Shown here: piece by piece, positions 23,395 to 36,079 of the stretch
Layout: every line of letters begins with the position of its first letter
How positions within the stretch are numbered: position 1 is the stretch's first letter
Assembly: GCA_030704615.1 (NCBI GenBank)
Contig: CM060734.1
Location: 53,832,042 to 53,896,041, forward strand
Length of the DNA: 64,000 bases
DNA from: Takakia lepidozioides
Taxonomy: Eukaryota; Streptophyta; Takakiopsida; Takakiales; Takakiaceae
Direction of reading: 5' to 3'
Notes under the pieces: model-generated
Databases searched by the model: none
Seen by the model: the letters and a program-made list of their open reading frames with translations, nothing else
Told to the model about the DNA's origin: nothing
Position numbers and translations under genes: made by a program

Positions 23395-23486
23395 CACAGC
23401 CAACACAACCCGACACAACCAGTCACAGCCGCCACAGCCAACAAAGCCCGATACAGCCCGACACAGCCGACACAGCCAGTCACAGC
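23395..23486. repeat. CACAGCC short tandem repeat, LTR remnant flanking element A
   Basis: Imperfect CACAGCC/CACAACC units of the kind in the gypsy-1 LTR. The last eight bases, GTCACAGC, are repeated immediately after the right end of element A at 46,138-46,145. Confidence 0.8.
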
Positions 23487-23760
23487 GAGGTTTACTATTT
23501 CATGAGCAGAAACCATGAGCCATGAGCCATGAGCCGCATGAGCCGCATGAGCGGTGAGCCGAAGTCTAAGATACGCGGATTTCATGAGCGGACTCCTCCA
23601 AATTTGGAAATGCGGCAGATTAAACAAGTATTAAAATAATAGTTTTTTTTTTTTACCTTGCCGTTTTTGGACGTTCCAGATCATGTAATGCGGCGAAGAT
23701 ATGTCGTCAGTAACAAGTCCGCTCATGGTTTTTTAGATCCGCTCATGGAAATAAGTGACC
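23487..23760. repeat. Left terminal inverted repeat and subterminal ATGAGC repeats of element A
   Basis: The terminal 21 bp end in CTATTTCATGAGC. Direct ATGAGCC copies follow to about 23,560, with further TTTCATGAGC and GCTCATGG copies near 23,580 and 23,720-23,750. Such subterminal arrays are usual transposase-binding sites. Confidence 0.75.
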
Positions 23761-24337
23761 GTGCAACGGGAAATCCAGTATACCACTGCAAAAGGATGTC
23801 GCATACTGGCCTGTATAGAGTATTCCGCGGTTTTACATGCCTTAACATTGGAATGAAGCTGACCCTTTTGCCGCGATTGAACCAATGGAGTCTGCACCAA
23901 TACAGTCTGCAGTACTTCACAATTCTGTCTTCTTCGGGTATTCGGCGGGAAAGGTTTGCAACTGAACTGGGAAATAAGGTGCCGCATTAGGGTTCGCACG
24001 TGCGAAATTTCGGAGCGGTTTGGTGTTGGCGAAGGCCGCCTCTACCAGTACCTACGACGATACTTGGAAATGCGGCGCCGCATTTCCTTGTCGGAGGTCG
24101 AATGAGGAAAGCAAGTTTTCGGAAAGCAGAAAAACATGAACCCTCCAACATACAAAAATACATGCACGTGGAAACAAGTGAACGATATAGTAATATCTTA
24201 GTTCGAGCAAAACAGGTTACTGGTAGGCAAGACATATGTCGGACCTTTCTGTGGCCAGAGTCTGAGGTACTGGCAGCAGTACAGTTCTACTATCCGAAAA
24301 TGATGGCGTACCATTGTATTGGGACCGCAAGCCAAGC

Positions 24338-27300
24338 TCACTGGTCCCCTGGATCCATATTCAGAAGAGTGTGAACCTCCTGGGGGCTCAACCCTGGTGC
24401 ATGTATGAAGTGATGAGTTGTGGAATTACAACGGAGTCTCTTTAGGTACACGTAGTACAAATGCTTGCAAGGGCAGTATGATGCCCCCTTGTTCGCCATG
24501 ATCTGGAAGTCGGTGCAATTGCAGGTGGGTAATTCTGAAATGGTGATGGTGTACACCTCATTGCGAACAGCTGAGCCCGCCGTGGCCATCTGATACACAC
24601 GCCCGAAGCCTGGTGGGGGCACTTCTGTCGAGCTCTGGATTGTACAGTTCATCCGAAGTGCATTCCCCATCCTTGTCTCGTTCACTTTTGAGGGAGGTCG
24701 CCGCCTCTTCGGTTTCCCCCAACGGTGTGTAGGATGCTTAGAGCTGTCGTGTCCCATTGTTCTTGCTCTCACAGGGGTCGGTGGTGGAGGCTGTGGAAGC
24801 GAAAATGGTTCTCTGGGGACATCAGTGCGCTGCACCATCCGAAATCCTGCGGCGGTAAGGGCGTCGGCCTCAACTTGACTCAGATCGCAGCCTGGTTCCA
24901 CCGGCCACACCGGGGGAGCCTCTGGCATTGTTTGTATGCCGTACTTGGGCTTTCCATACACGCAAGTCATAATGTCGTGCCTGTAGAACCAGAACTGGGT
25001 GGTTGTCGCCTCCGCAAACTTTGCATGGACAAATCTTCCTGTAAAAGTAGGAGCAGGGACAGCCCCATCTGGATTCCTCCTTATCATCTCTAAACAACGT
25101 TGCCGTGTATCCACACGAATTGCGGAACACCTTCCTCGAAACGACGGCTATGTGCGAGCAATTCTCCACTGTGATGCAGACGCAGTCGTCTCCACAATGG
25201 CTTGGCCATACTGCATAACAGCAGGCGGAATGTGGGGCAAGGGAGCGGTGGGAAATTTTTGCACGAAATCCCCGGTTGAAGGCGACGGCGATCTGGAATT
25301 TCTTGGGCTTCCACTGCTGGAAGACACATTGTGCGGCAACATGACGGGACCTCGAGGTGCTGTCCGAATGTTCCTGTCGGATCTCCAGGAATCCTCTTCG
25401 CACCCGGGTTCCTCTTCAATCCTCCGCCTGACAGGGCGAGTCCGGACGTCCCCCTCTAGGTGTTCACCTCTGCGGTGCAGAGGCGTCCCTTTGATCTTCT
25501 CTCGCAATGCTGTCGCCCATTTCACTGGATTCTTGGACCTTGAAGCTGTTCGTACCAACAATTCCTCCCTGTCCGGCCCAAAGCCCCATTGTTTGCCGCT
25601 CAGGAACTTGTAGTACGTGGCTTGCTGCATGATTGCTCTGTCGATGTCCTCCGTTGTGGCCGTCACTACGTCCACCAGATGTGCGGCAGAAGACGCTCGC
25701 CAGGAGGAGTGGACCGATTCTGCCATATTCATGTTCGGCATGTCCGTGTCGGAATCCAAGCACCGCTCCTAGAAGGACACAAACAATGGTGAGGGACCAA
25801 TCGAAATGTCCGTAACATAAAGACAAATGAACGAAATTGACAGCAGGCTACCTCCCGCATGTACTGTCCGAACTGTCGATACCGAAAATGCCACCACCCC
25901 AACCAGCTGTGCAATGCTCCCAGATTGGTTGTCTCCACTACACCTGACGTGTTCCACCAAGCCTCGATGATAGCAAACTTAACCTCCGCGTCATCAAATG
26001 TGGGTGCATCCTTCCACGCCGTACAAAGGACACGGTGTTCAGCCTGGAATGAGCTAGCAACAAATTTGGTAGTGTAGTGGGATAGACTCTGCATCTAATG
26101 GAATCCACAGGATCTCTCTTTCCCCTCCATTGGAACATTGGGGTCCTCACCGTACACACGCCGCACCGCTGCCCAGTTGGCCTGAGCGTTGTCTGCCATG
26201 AATCCCCTGAAATTGGGCTCTGGCAATCCCGCCCTTGCCATCTGCTCGTTTATGCCCTCCCACAGGTGCATTTCGGACTGTGTGTCCTCCCCTTTCATCT
26301 CGCAGATTGCAATCGTCATGAGCCTCTTGGAGTGATAGTCATAAACATGCGCACCTATAGTCACCCACTGATGGTTTGTAATTCGCTTGATGTGATCAAA
26401 CATCACCCAAGCATTCGACAAGTTTCCAGTTGTCATGCAAGTGACCAAGTCGACTCCACTCCCAGGCCCACACGTCGACATTTTGAAAATGTAACAACGA
26501 TCGGATTCGTTGCCTTGCCCTGGAAACCTGCTACCTTGGATGTAGTCATATCCAGTCATTCGTTTCACCTCCAGGATTGAGTACATGTCCGACCCCCTGC
26601 CGAACTCCTGCTTGCAAGATACGATGTGATTCCGCACATTCGGACTACAAACGTGCGAGACGGACTCCAAGAGGTCACGCATCTCGTCTTTGGTCAAGGG
26701 CTCTCGGTCGGAAACCATCTTCAGACATGATTTTGCCAAGAGCAATCTTGTGGGCTGCCTTCAGCTAAATCTGCTTTGGTCTGGCTCCGGGGCTCAATTT
26801 CACCTCCTCTTTTATGATGTCGTGTGCTTCCTACACAGCCTCACGCATGTTGCCTCTCGCCAAGGGGTGGCAGTGGACCCCAACGTGTATGCAAGCTCTA
26901 GTCAAGTCCGGGAGCAAATGGATTACGTAATATTGCTTGGCTCTGCACATGGACATGCACGTCGGTGGTTCTTTGCAATGTGCACACTTGAAAGAACCCG
27001 CAGGAGCTTGGCTGGAGACAATGAATGGATGATGCGTTGTGCCAGTCCAATCCGTCTCGTTTCTCCGCCCTCCTTTGGAGAGAAAGTGGAAGCAGGTGGG
27101 CTTGAGGCACCTCAGCTTCCCCGCACAGAGGACATATCGTACACGAACACCATCAGCAATTTTCGTGCTACTGGTCTTCGTCACACACCAGGGGTGTCCG
27201 TCATGCTTTCGATCCATGTCTGTTAACATCCCGGAGGCTTTGTTTGACGAAGAAACAGGTGGAAACTCGAAGATGACATTGCCATCGACTTCGGGAGGCA

Positions 27301-27946
27301 GAAAAGTTACCATTCTGACTGGGAATTTGGCATAGTCGAGAGCAGCCAGCTCGGAGCGAGAACCATCGAGGTGATGTTGTCGTAGGAGCTGCACAATGGA
27401 CCGGGTTGGAGTTATGCTCGAGGGCACATTCGTAGCACCGACAGAGACGTCCATGCCGGATTTGAACGACCGTGTGGAGGACATGGGTACCTCAATGCAA
27501 TCATCTTCCTTGTCGGAAATGTCGAATACGTCCACACGAGAAGCTATGGAGGGTCTTGACGGTCCAGGTCGGGAATGATTATCGTTGCATACCTCTCTGT
27601 TGGCAGTGGCCGCCTCTCGGTTTCCGGACTCCTTTGTGGATGGTGTGGGCAGCGACTGATTCGGAAAGGGAATGGGCATTCCCACAGCTCGGTACAGGAT
27701 GGTGTCTGACGGGGGAACGTGCCATTCGATTCCGCAACCTCCGTCGTTACCTAGCACGACAATGGTCTCGTCAACCTGTCCAGGAACATCCTTCCTTTCT
27801 TCTTCCAAATAAACTGTGCCCGGTTTGAGCTTGAATTTGGAACAAAGGTAAGTTTCAGTCACTCTGCAAAGTCCTCCCTCGTTTGGGATCCAGGCTCTCC
27901 CAAGTTGCGGAGGACAGCAAACTATAGCGTAGGAATTCGGAGCCAT
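24338..27946 (-). pseudogene. Element A transposase, Mutator-like with SWIM zinc finger
   Basis: Starting at the ATG at 27,944-27,946, the frame encodes an acidic/Ser-rich N terminus, a Cys/His-rich region (HDGHPWC, CRAKQYY, ACIHVGVH), and a DDE-type core: Asp in VMFDHIKR (26,395-26,397), Asp in FMADNAQ (about 26,193), and Glu in NMAESVH (about 25,720). A C-terminal SWIM finger (CNC…CPCKH) lies near 24.5 kb. One intron (25,851-25,769) is shared in position with element B. In-frame TAGs occur near 26,831, 26,785, 26,095 and 25,148, with a frameshift near 26.73 kb, so it is defective. It presumably cut and joined the TIRs when intact. Homology to the B copy is clear throughout. Confidence 0.8.
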
Positions 27947-28057
27947 CGAACACCGCACGGAGTTGGCAAGTGCGAGGTTCAGTATAGCGACAGACCAAGG
28001 CTCACAGGCACATCTAAGTGGATCTGCGGAGTCCATCGACGATTGGAAGTCGCACAT

Positions 28058-28373
28058 TGAAGTGGAAAGTATTGTTTCAAGCTACATGCATGAAGTTGGG
28101 AGGTTTGATTCCATAGCCAGTAAGTATGACAATGATGGCCGATTCGGCGACGAAATAACATCTCCTGACAGTTTCTCCTGAGGGTGGATCCAGCAGTATT
28201 CTCGGTGCAGACAGGAACGTTCGCACTGACAAGTGCCAGTACTGTTAGTTAAAACGGTCAGACAACCAAGTTGTGCTCATCAAGACTGGCCGCAATTGTG
28301 TTGTTTCGGAACAATGCAACCCATTCAGGTTCCAGATTTCCCGTCCCGAGTGATTCTTTCGATTGCTGGTGGA
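28058..28373. other. Spacer between transposase and palindrome array
   Basis: No coding sequence is recognised. It probably contains the transposase promoter, since that gene reads away from here, but no motif was identified. Confidence 0.35.
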
Positions 28374-30075
28374 CGGAAATACGGCGCCGCATTTCCGTAT
28401 TGCATCTTGGTCATGCACCAAAGCGACGGAAATGCGGCACCGAGTTTCCGTCCGGAGGAAACCTTTATACTCTCCAGAACGGAAATGCTGTAACGCATTT
28501 CCATCTAGCAAGCACTGTATGTGAAGGTGGAACGGAAATGCGGTACCGCATTTCCGTTCTGATTGAGATTTATGAACAACGGGAACAGAAATGCGGCACC
28601 GCATTTCCGTCCGAGTCGCACTTTTCCGACATTCCATAACGGAAATGCGGCGCCGCATTTCCATTTTGTATCTGATGCATGGAGCTGAGGGATAGAAATG
28701 TTGCAGCACATTTCCGTCCTTAAAAGACATTCATACTCTCCATAACGGAAATGCGGTACCGCATTTCCATCCACCAAGCACGGTATGTGAAGGTGGAACA
28801 AAAATGCGGTACCGCATTTCCGTTCTGATTGAGAATTATGAACAATGGGAACAGAAATGCGGCACCGCATTTCTGTCCGAGTCACACTTTCCGACATTCC
28901 AGAACGGAAATGCGGCGCCGCATTTCCATTTTGTATGTGATGCATGGAGCCGAGTGCGATTCCGACAGCTTCATACAGCGCAATTCCGACCGCTTGAGAC
29001 ATTCATACTATCCAGAACGGAAATGCGGTACCGCATTTCCGTTCTGACTGAAAATCGTGAACCATCTGAACTGAAATGCGGCAGCGTATTTCCATCCGAG
29101 TCGCACCTACCAACATTCCAGAACGGAAATGCGGTACCGCATTTCCGTTCTGACTGAAAATCGTGAACCATCGGAACTGAAATGCGGCAACGCATTTCCA
29201 TCCGAGTCGCACCTCCAACATTCCAGAACGGAATGTATTAGATTCAAAAGGAAATGCGGCACCGCATTTCCGTTCTGATGAAATATCCTGAAACATCGGA
29301 ACTGAAATGCGGTACCGCATTTCCGTCGGAGTCGCACCTTCCGACATTCCAAAACGGAAATGCGGCGCCGCATTTCCGTTTTGTATGTGAGGCATGGAGC
29401 TGTGGAACGAAAATGCGGCACAGCATTTCCGCTTGCGTCAGACGTTAATACTCTACAGAACGGAAATGCGGTACCGCATTTCCGTTCTGACTGAAAATCG
29501 TGCGCAACGGGAACAGAAATGCGGCACCGCATTTCCGTCCGAGTCGCACCTTCCGACATTCTAGAACGGAAATGCGGCGCCGCATTTCCGTTTTCTATAT
29601 GGGGCCTGGAGCTGTGCTACGGAAATGTGTTGCCGCATTCCATCCATTTGAGACCTTCAAACTTTCGAGACCGGAAATGCGGCACCGCATTTCTGTCCAG
29701 GTGAGACCTCTATACTTTCCCGAACGGAAATGTGGCACGGCATTTCCATTCATCAACTAACGTATGTGAAGGGGAACGGAAATGCGGTACCGCATTTCCG
29801 TTCACATTGAAAATCATGAACCACGGGAACTGAAATGCTGTGCCTCATTCCCGTCCAAATCGCACCTTTTGACAATCCAGAACGGAAATGCGGCGCCGCA
29901 TTTCCCTTTTGAATCTCATACATGGAGCTGTGGGACGGAAATGCGGCACCGTATTTCCGTTTAACAACTAAGGTATGTGAAGGTGGAACGGAAATGCGGT
30001 GCCGCATTTTCTTCCAACAAGTACGGATGTGTAGCTTCGTGATGGTACTTAACGGAAATGCGGCGCCGCATTCGC
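28374..30075. repeat. Palindrome array A: 31 dyad units with 53-bp spacing
   Basis: Each unit is GGAAATGCGG, two central bases (mainly TA, CA, CG or TG), then the reverse complement CCGCATTTCC. Counted by hand, centres fall at 28,385, 28,438, 28,491, 28,544 and so on to 30,064. Nearly all steps are 52-54 bp; the exceptions are a 113-bp step (28,916-29,029) and shorter irregular ones near 29,224 and the right edge. Spacers themselves fall into recurring types. 53 bp is about five helical turns, so sites would face the same side of the DNA. Confidence 0.95.
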
Positions 30076-30690
30076 ATTTTCGCTCCAACTCATCAGACGC
30101 TGGGACGGAAATGCCTTGAAATGTGAACACGTGGAGCAACGGAATTGCTGCACATGTCGGCACTCTATCTGACTGAAGGGGCATGAGGCGGCGCGGCCTG
30201 ACCGTTGGATAATGATGTTTGTTTTTCGGACGGCAGGCGTACCCTGAACGATTCGAATTTTGTAATGACGCAAACTCCACGAGGAGACACTTTTGTCCAA
30301 CCCTTTTGAACCCAAGTGGTGCATCACCGCCGTTTCATCTACTTTTGTCGTGTCTCCTCAGTCACCCCTCTCGCGCCCTTTCCATCTGCACTCTTTGGCC
30401 TTTTCCCTCTCTCTGTTCTTCTTATGCTCGAACCTGAGAGGGGGGGAGTTCGTGCACCAGACAGGAGACCTCATCGCAAGCTCCGGAAATTATACTTCGG
30501 ACGTAGGCCAATGCCGAGGGGAGGAAGCAGATGCATCTACAGGAGGAGATTGCCATCTCCGAGCAGCAGGCCACTCAGGCAACCCAGCCACCAGTGAGAG
30601 CTCCATGCGATCGGGCTGCGCGCAGCTGATCGAGCACCGAACCCCCCATTTTGCTTCTGTAATTCTTAGACTGAATGCTAGGAGACTTGA

Positions 30691-31108
30691 ATGCAGAACA
30701 TGTTTGCATGCCTAACAGGAAAGGTGGACGTGCTGGAGGGATCGCAGGAATCCGAAGAGCCGCAGGAAGAGTCCGAGGAGCTAGCTGCAGCACGTACACC
30801 CACCCGATCCCCGAGCGCGGGTATTCCTGCCGGGCCTAGCCCTGTGCGATTCAAAGACGCGTCTTCGAAGGGTAAGTTCAAAGCCCCAGAGATCGACTCG
30901 CGTTCTTCGGTCATGGAGAATCGCCAGCAGGGGTCGGGCCCTTCTCCAGCAAAGTCGAAGAAGAAGCAACCCGTCCCTCTACTGGCTTCTGAACCGGCTC
31001 AGGCCGATTCACCCCCCCCAACGCGAATGAAGCAGCAGGGTAGAAGACAGATTCAATTGCAGCAGACACCTTCACCTGCAAGGATGAGGAAGCAGAAGGC
31101 AATCAGGG
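30691..31108 (+). pseudogene. 5' exon of element A ParB-methyltransferase gene
   Basis: Starting at ATG 30,691, the frame encodes a Ser/Pro/Glu- and Lys/Arg-rich, probably disordered segment. It is interrupted at 31,108 by a retrotransposon. Removing that element with one AGGG target copy restores an open frame (KAIR then ATGEQSP) into the exon at 38,313. The start codon is a guess. The upstream 30.3-30.5 kb is pyrimidine-rich and could hold the promoter, but no TATA box was identified. Confidence 0.55.
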
Positions 31109-31437
31109 TGTCAAGTTATTTTACCACTAGTGTGAAACTAGCTAGGAAATAGCTAGCTTTTACATATTGACATTTGGGATTGGCCCAAGTGTCAATCCAG
31201 GGGTCAAAGCAGATTTAGGCCCTGGAGTGGTTATCTTCACGGCAAGCGCGGGAGGCTCATCTTTCTCGAGTTGAGCCTCACCGCGCCTAGCTATGGCGCC
31301 GTAGTGTGGATTCCCCATGGCGTGGGGTGCACTTGGCTTGACTTGTATTTGAGTGATGAGGTTATATATATGCATGAGTTTATGCTTCAGCTTTGTGAGC
31401 TCGCATGAGCTCGTGCTTGTATTCTTCTTCTATATCA
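31109..31437 (+). repeat. Left partial LTR of PHD-type element
   Basis: It matches 37,796-38,123 almost exactly (TGTCAAG to CTATATCA) but lacks the first ~190 bp of the full LTR. No TGG-type primer-binding site follows. Confidence 0.85.
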
Positions 31438-32099
31438 CTCGAGAAAGATGAGCTCGTATCTATGAGTGCTAGATACGAGTTAGTTGTAGCACTTGTGGTT
31501 TTTGCTTGAGAATGAGAGAAACCAAGTTGTTATGCAAGGAGCACCGTGGAGCTCTTGGTTGTTAGAAGCGGAGGCGATGTGGGTTACGAGGTGGTAAACC
31601 TTGGCATTCGATCTTCAGCTTCAGAGATGAAAGCACCATACTGTAGGTAATTCCAGAGCACCTTGATGGTTTCAGATTGTGTACATGCATGAGCAAGCAC
31701 GATTGGGAAGAGGACCAGTCAAGAGCAGGTTATAGTGGCTTTGGTGGCAAAGCTGAGAACTGGACTTGGGAATGCGAGCTGTCATTGTGTGAAGGATTGC
31801 AAGACCAAGCGAAAGGGCTGATTTGGCTTGGGGCAAATCAGTGCACTTTGTGGAGTATGGTGAGATTGGGTTTCAATCTCGAGCTTCAGTATTGAGAGGG
31901 CTCTTGTCATGGCAAGAGCAGGGCTGGAACAGGAGCTAAGAGGTGCAGCAAGGCCATGGAATGTGCACCTAGGGTTTCAGAGCTTGGAAGAAGAGCTCTT
32001 GCACCACAAGAGAAGTGTCTTGTGGCTGGAAATGTAAGCCTTAGGGTTTCAGGAGCTTGGCAAGGGCTGTGGAGTGCTTAGTCTTGTCTTAGAGAGCAT

Positions 32100-32520
32100 C
32101 AAGGAGCCAAGGAGCCAAGATAGGGGGCTGATATCTCTTGTGTGAAGAGGTTGCATGTGTGGAGCATGTATTCAGCTCATTGAAGCTTCCATCTTCAAGC
32201 TTGGAGGGCAAGCAAGGAAGAGGGAAGGGCTGACTTCCCTTATGTGAGGGCAATGTATGTGTGGAGCATGCTATCAGCCTGGTGAAGGCTTGCACTTTTA
32301 GGTGTGGGAGTGCAAGAAAGGAAGGAAGGGGCTGGTTTCCCTGTAGGGCATGTAGAGCATGCTTTCAGCCTGCTGAAGCTTGTATTATCAGGTTTGTGGG
32401 TGCAAGAAATGAAGCAAAGGAGCTGATTCTCTTATGGTGAGAGTGGGGCATGTGTGGAGCATGCCTTCAGCCCATTGAGGCTCTTGTTTTCAAGCCTTAG
32501 AGAGCTAGAACGGAAGGTCT
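32100..32520 (+). repeat. Tandem repeat of about 110 bp in retrotransposon leader, four copies
   Basis: Each unit has TGTGGAGCATG or TGTAGAGCATG, a TTCAGCC-like segment, and a purine-rich GCAAG…GAAG stretch. No gag frame was recognised in 31.44-32.93 kb. Confidence 0.7.
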
Positions 32521-32939
32521 AGGGGTTTTCCACTTGGAGTGAAAGAACAGCACTTGTAGGGCCTATGTGAGTTGGGGTTTCAACTTCAAGCTTGAAGGGA
32601 GCGCAACTCTTGAAGCAACAGTGTAGAGGGCTGGAATAGGCTCTAAGACAGATGTTATGGCCAATGAGGGGAGTGCTTGAATGAGTGCTCTCACAAGGGC
32701 TGGGAACCAGCAGGGCTTGGTTGTTTGCCATTGAGTTTAGTGGCGTGTTTTGGGAGGCTAAGTGAGAAAGAAGGCTTGGTTTGTGGCAACCACCTCATGG
32801 CTTAGGGCTACTATGGTGGTGTGTGGGAGCCGAAAGAGCAAGGATACCTTGCTGATTTCCTCACAGCCACCATAGCTCGGTGAAAGAAGCCTAGAGTCCA
32901 AGAGACACAAACCCTAGCTTGGCGTGGCTAAACCCCTTG

Positions 32940-34735
32940 GAGAATGGCTAAACTGCCAGAGCGGCCATGTGAGGGGCTGTGACAGGCCGTGCCTGAGGCC
33001 TTTGAGGCTGTGAGGGCTGTGAGGGGCTGTGACAGGCCGTGCCCTAGCCTTTGAGGCTGTGACGGGCTGTGATGGCTGTGGCAAGCTGTGACAGGCTGTG
33101 ATGGGCTGTGATGGGCTGTGACAGGCTGTGCCAGTGGCCTGTGGGGCGTGTGACGGCTGTGACAGGCTGTGATGGGCTGTGATGGGCTGTGGCCCTGTGC
33201 CCTTGTGGGCTGTGACGGGCTGTGTCAGGCTGTGACAGGCTGTGTGCCCAGTGGCCTTTGGGGCTGTGACGGGCTGTGACAGGCTGTGCCTGAGGCCTTT
33301 GGGGCTGTGACGGGCTGTGAGGGGCTGGTGACAGGCTGTGCCCTGTGCCCTGTGGGCTGTGACGGGCTGTGTCAGGCTGTGGCGAGCTGTGACTGGCTTT
33401 GTGCGGGGCTGTGACAGGCTGTGCCCTGAGGCCTGTGGGGCTGTGACGGGCTGTGACAGGCTGTGGCGAGCTGTGACAGGCTGTGCCCATGCCTTTGGGG
33501 GCTGTGACGGCTGTGACAGGCTGGACAGGCTGTGCCCAGTGGCCTGTGGGGCTGTGACGGGCTGTGACAGGCTGTGGCAAGCTGTGACAGGCTGTGATGG
33601 GCTGTGATGGCTGTGACAGGCTGTGCCCTGTGCCCTGTGGGGCTGTGACGGGCTGTGACAGGCTGTGCCCAGTGGCCTTTGGGGCTGTGACGGGCTGTGA
33701 CAGGCCGTCCTGAGGCCTTTGGGGCTGTGACGGGCTGTGAGGGGCTGTGACAGGCTGTGCCTTGAGGCCTGTGGGGCCTGTGATGGGGCTGTGACAGGCT
33801 GTGGCGAGCTGTGACAGGCTGTGCCCATGGCCTTTGGGGCTGTGACGGGCTGTGACAGGCTGTGCCCAGTGGCCTGTGGGGCTGTGACGGGCTGTGACAG
33901 GCTGTTGCAAGCTGTGACAGGCTGTGATGGGCTGTGATGGGCTGTGACAGGGTGCCCTGTGCCCTGTGGGGCTGTGACGGGCTGTGACAGGCTGTGCCCA
34001 GTGGCCTTTGGGGCTGTGACGGGCTGTGACAGGCCGTGCTGAGGCCTTTGGGGCTGTGACGGGCTGTGAGGGGCTGTGACAGGCTGTGCCCTGTGCCCTG
34101 TGGGGCTGTGACGGGCTGTGACAGGCTGTGGCAAGCTGTGACCGGCTGTGATGGGCTGTGATGGGCTGTGACAGGCTGTGCCCTGTGCCCTGTGGGGCTG
34201 TGACGGGCTGTGTCAGGCTGTGACAGGCTGTGCCCAGTGGCCTTTGGGGGGCTGTGACGGGCTGTGCGGGGCTGTGACAGCTGCGCCCTGAGGCCTATGG
34301 GGCTTTGACGGCTGCTGTGACAGGCTGTGGCGAGCTGTGACAGGCTGTGCCCATGGCCTTTGGGGCTGTGAGGGGCTGTGAGGGGCTGTGACAGGCCGTG
34401 CCTGAGGCCTTTGGGGCTGTGACGGCTGTGAGGGGCTGTGACAGCCGTGCCCATGGCCTTGGGGCTGTGACGGGCTGTGAGGGGCTGTGACAGGCCGTGC
34501 CTGAGGCCTTTGCTTTTTGAGGGGTTGTGAGGGGCTGTGACAGGCCGTGCCTGAGGCCTTTGAGGCTGTGACAGGCTGTGAGGGGCTGCGACAGGCTGTG
34601 CCCAGTGGCCTGTGGGACTGTGACGGCTGTGACCAGTGAGCTGTGTGGGCCTGTGCTGGTATGTGGTAGCCCGTGTTGACCTGTGGATGGCCTGTGCTGA
34701 CTCGTGGAGGCACTGGTGGACTGCCTAAGGACTGG
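32940..34735 (+). repeat. GGCTGTGAC-type satellite
   Basis: About 1.8 kb of GGCTGTGACGGGCTGTGACA and related units, with GCCCAGTGGCCTTTGGGG-like inserts. The long open frames across it on both strands are artefacts of the repeat. It adjoins the assembly gap, so its true length is unknown. Confidence 0.95.
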
Positions 34736-34740
34736 CATGT

Positions 34741-35240
34741 NNNNNNNNNNNNNNNNNNNNNNNNNNNNNNNNNNNNNNNNNNNNNNNNNNNNNNNNNNNN
34801 NNNNNNNNNNNNNNNNNNNNNNNNNNNNNNNNNNNNNNNNNNNNNNNNNNNNNNNNNNNNNNNNNNNNNNNNNNNNNNNNNNNNNNNNNNNNNNNNNNNN
34901 NNNNNNNNNNNNNNNNNNNNNNNNNNNNNNNNNNNNNNNNNNNNNNNNNNNNNNNNNNNNNNNNNNNNNNNNNNNNNNNNNNNNNNNNNNNNNNNNNNNN
35001 NNNNNNNNNNNNNNNNNNNNNNNNNNNNNNNNNNNNNNNNNNNNNNNNNNNNNNNNNNNNNNNNNNNNNNNNNNNNNNNNNNNNNNNNNNNNNNNNNNNN
35101 NNNNNNNNNNNNNNNNNNNNNNNNNNNNNNNNNNNNNNNNNNNNNNNNNNNNNNNNNNNNNNNNNNNNNNNNNNNNNNNNNNNNNNNNNNNNNNNNNNNN
35201 NNNNNNNNNNNNNNNNNNNNNNNNNNNNNNNNNNNNNNNN
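34741..35240. other. Assembly gap (500 N)
   Basis: Exactly 500 N bases, the usual placeholder for a gap of unknown size. It separates the satellite from the RNase H part and may hide gag, protease and RT. Confidence 1.
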
Positions 35241-35964
35241 CCAGGAGTGGCAGTGGGAAGATGAGCAGGAACGAGCTTTTCAAGAGCTCAAGGCGAGGTT
35301 GACCTCGGCGCCTATCTTGAGACGACCTATCAGGGGGCGTCCCTTCAGCTGCATACGGATTGGAGCATGCTGGGGCTTGGAGCGGTGCTCACACAGGTGG
35401 ATGATGAGGGAAGAGAGTTCGTAGTGGCTTACGCTAGCCGCTCGAACAACGCTGCAGAGGCTAAGTACAGCTCATATGAGGGAGAGTGCTTAGCTGCAGT
35501 GTGGGCCGTGGCACACTTCAGGTGCTATCTATACGGCAATCTTTTCACCCTTGTCACGGATCACCAGCCACTCAAGTGGTTGATGGAGTCAGACAAGCTT
35601 ACAGGGAAGCTTGCACGGTGGGCACTTATACTCCAGGAGTATGACTTTCAGGTTGTGCATCGACCGGGTTTGGTCAATCGGGATGCGGATGGATTGAGTC
35701 GCAATCCATGCATGAGCCAGCAGGATGACACTGGAGCTCGGTGGCATGGTGAGACGGACGAGGAGATGGTGCCGGGATGGCACGCATCTGCATTTTTGTG
35801 TATCTTGGCATCGGGAGGTCAGATTGGACCTACAACAGGGATGACTGTAGACGGAGTGTCTGAGGACCCTGAGGCTAGTGATGAGCTAGGTGGTGCCAGA
35901 GATATACATGAGGATTCGGCTGTGTGTTGGACTACCTCCGCACGGGAGACACGGCAGCCATTGT
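35241..35964 (+). pseudogene. RT end and RNase H domain of PHD-type element
   Basis: The frame begins in the RT-RNase H connection (QEWQWE, APILRRPI) and continues through the RNase H fold: LGLGAVLTQVDDEGREFVVA, YASRSNNAAEAKYSSYEGEC and VTDHQPLKWLM, followed by HRPGLVNRDADGLSRN. A one-base shift separates the first segment from the rest near 35,345. The following linker is frameshifted relative to integrase. Confidence 0.85.
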
Positions 35965-36079
35965 GACTGCCAGGGAGAGGGATCGGATCCTGCAACGAGC
36001 CAAGAGGTTCAAGTGGGAGGGGATACACCTACTTCGAGTGTGGGAGGTGGTCGGGTGAGGATTGTGCCTCACCCCACAC

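Noticed and set aside
28374-30075. CRISPR-like array (regular repeats and spacers)
   Set aside because: The repeats are perfect dyads, the spacers recur among units, no cas gene is present, and the context is a plant transposon.
28245-30280. Frames full of GNAAPHFR or ERKCGTAFPF across the palindrome array
   Set aside because: They reflect the repeated palindrome, appear on both strands, and have no coding character.
32914-34738. Long frames rich in SQPVTARHSP-type repeats, and TGCVRLCRAV-type frames elsewhere
   Set aside because: They are translations of the GGCTGTG/CACAGCC satellite, open in several frames on both strands.
34741-35240. Frames running through the 500-N stretch
   Set aside because: They consist of unknown residues and carry no evidence.
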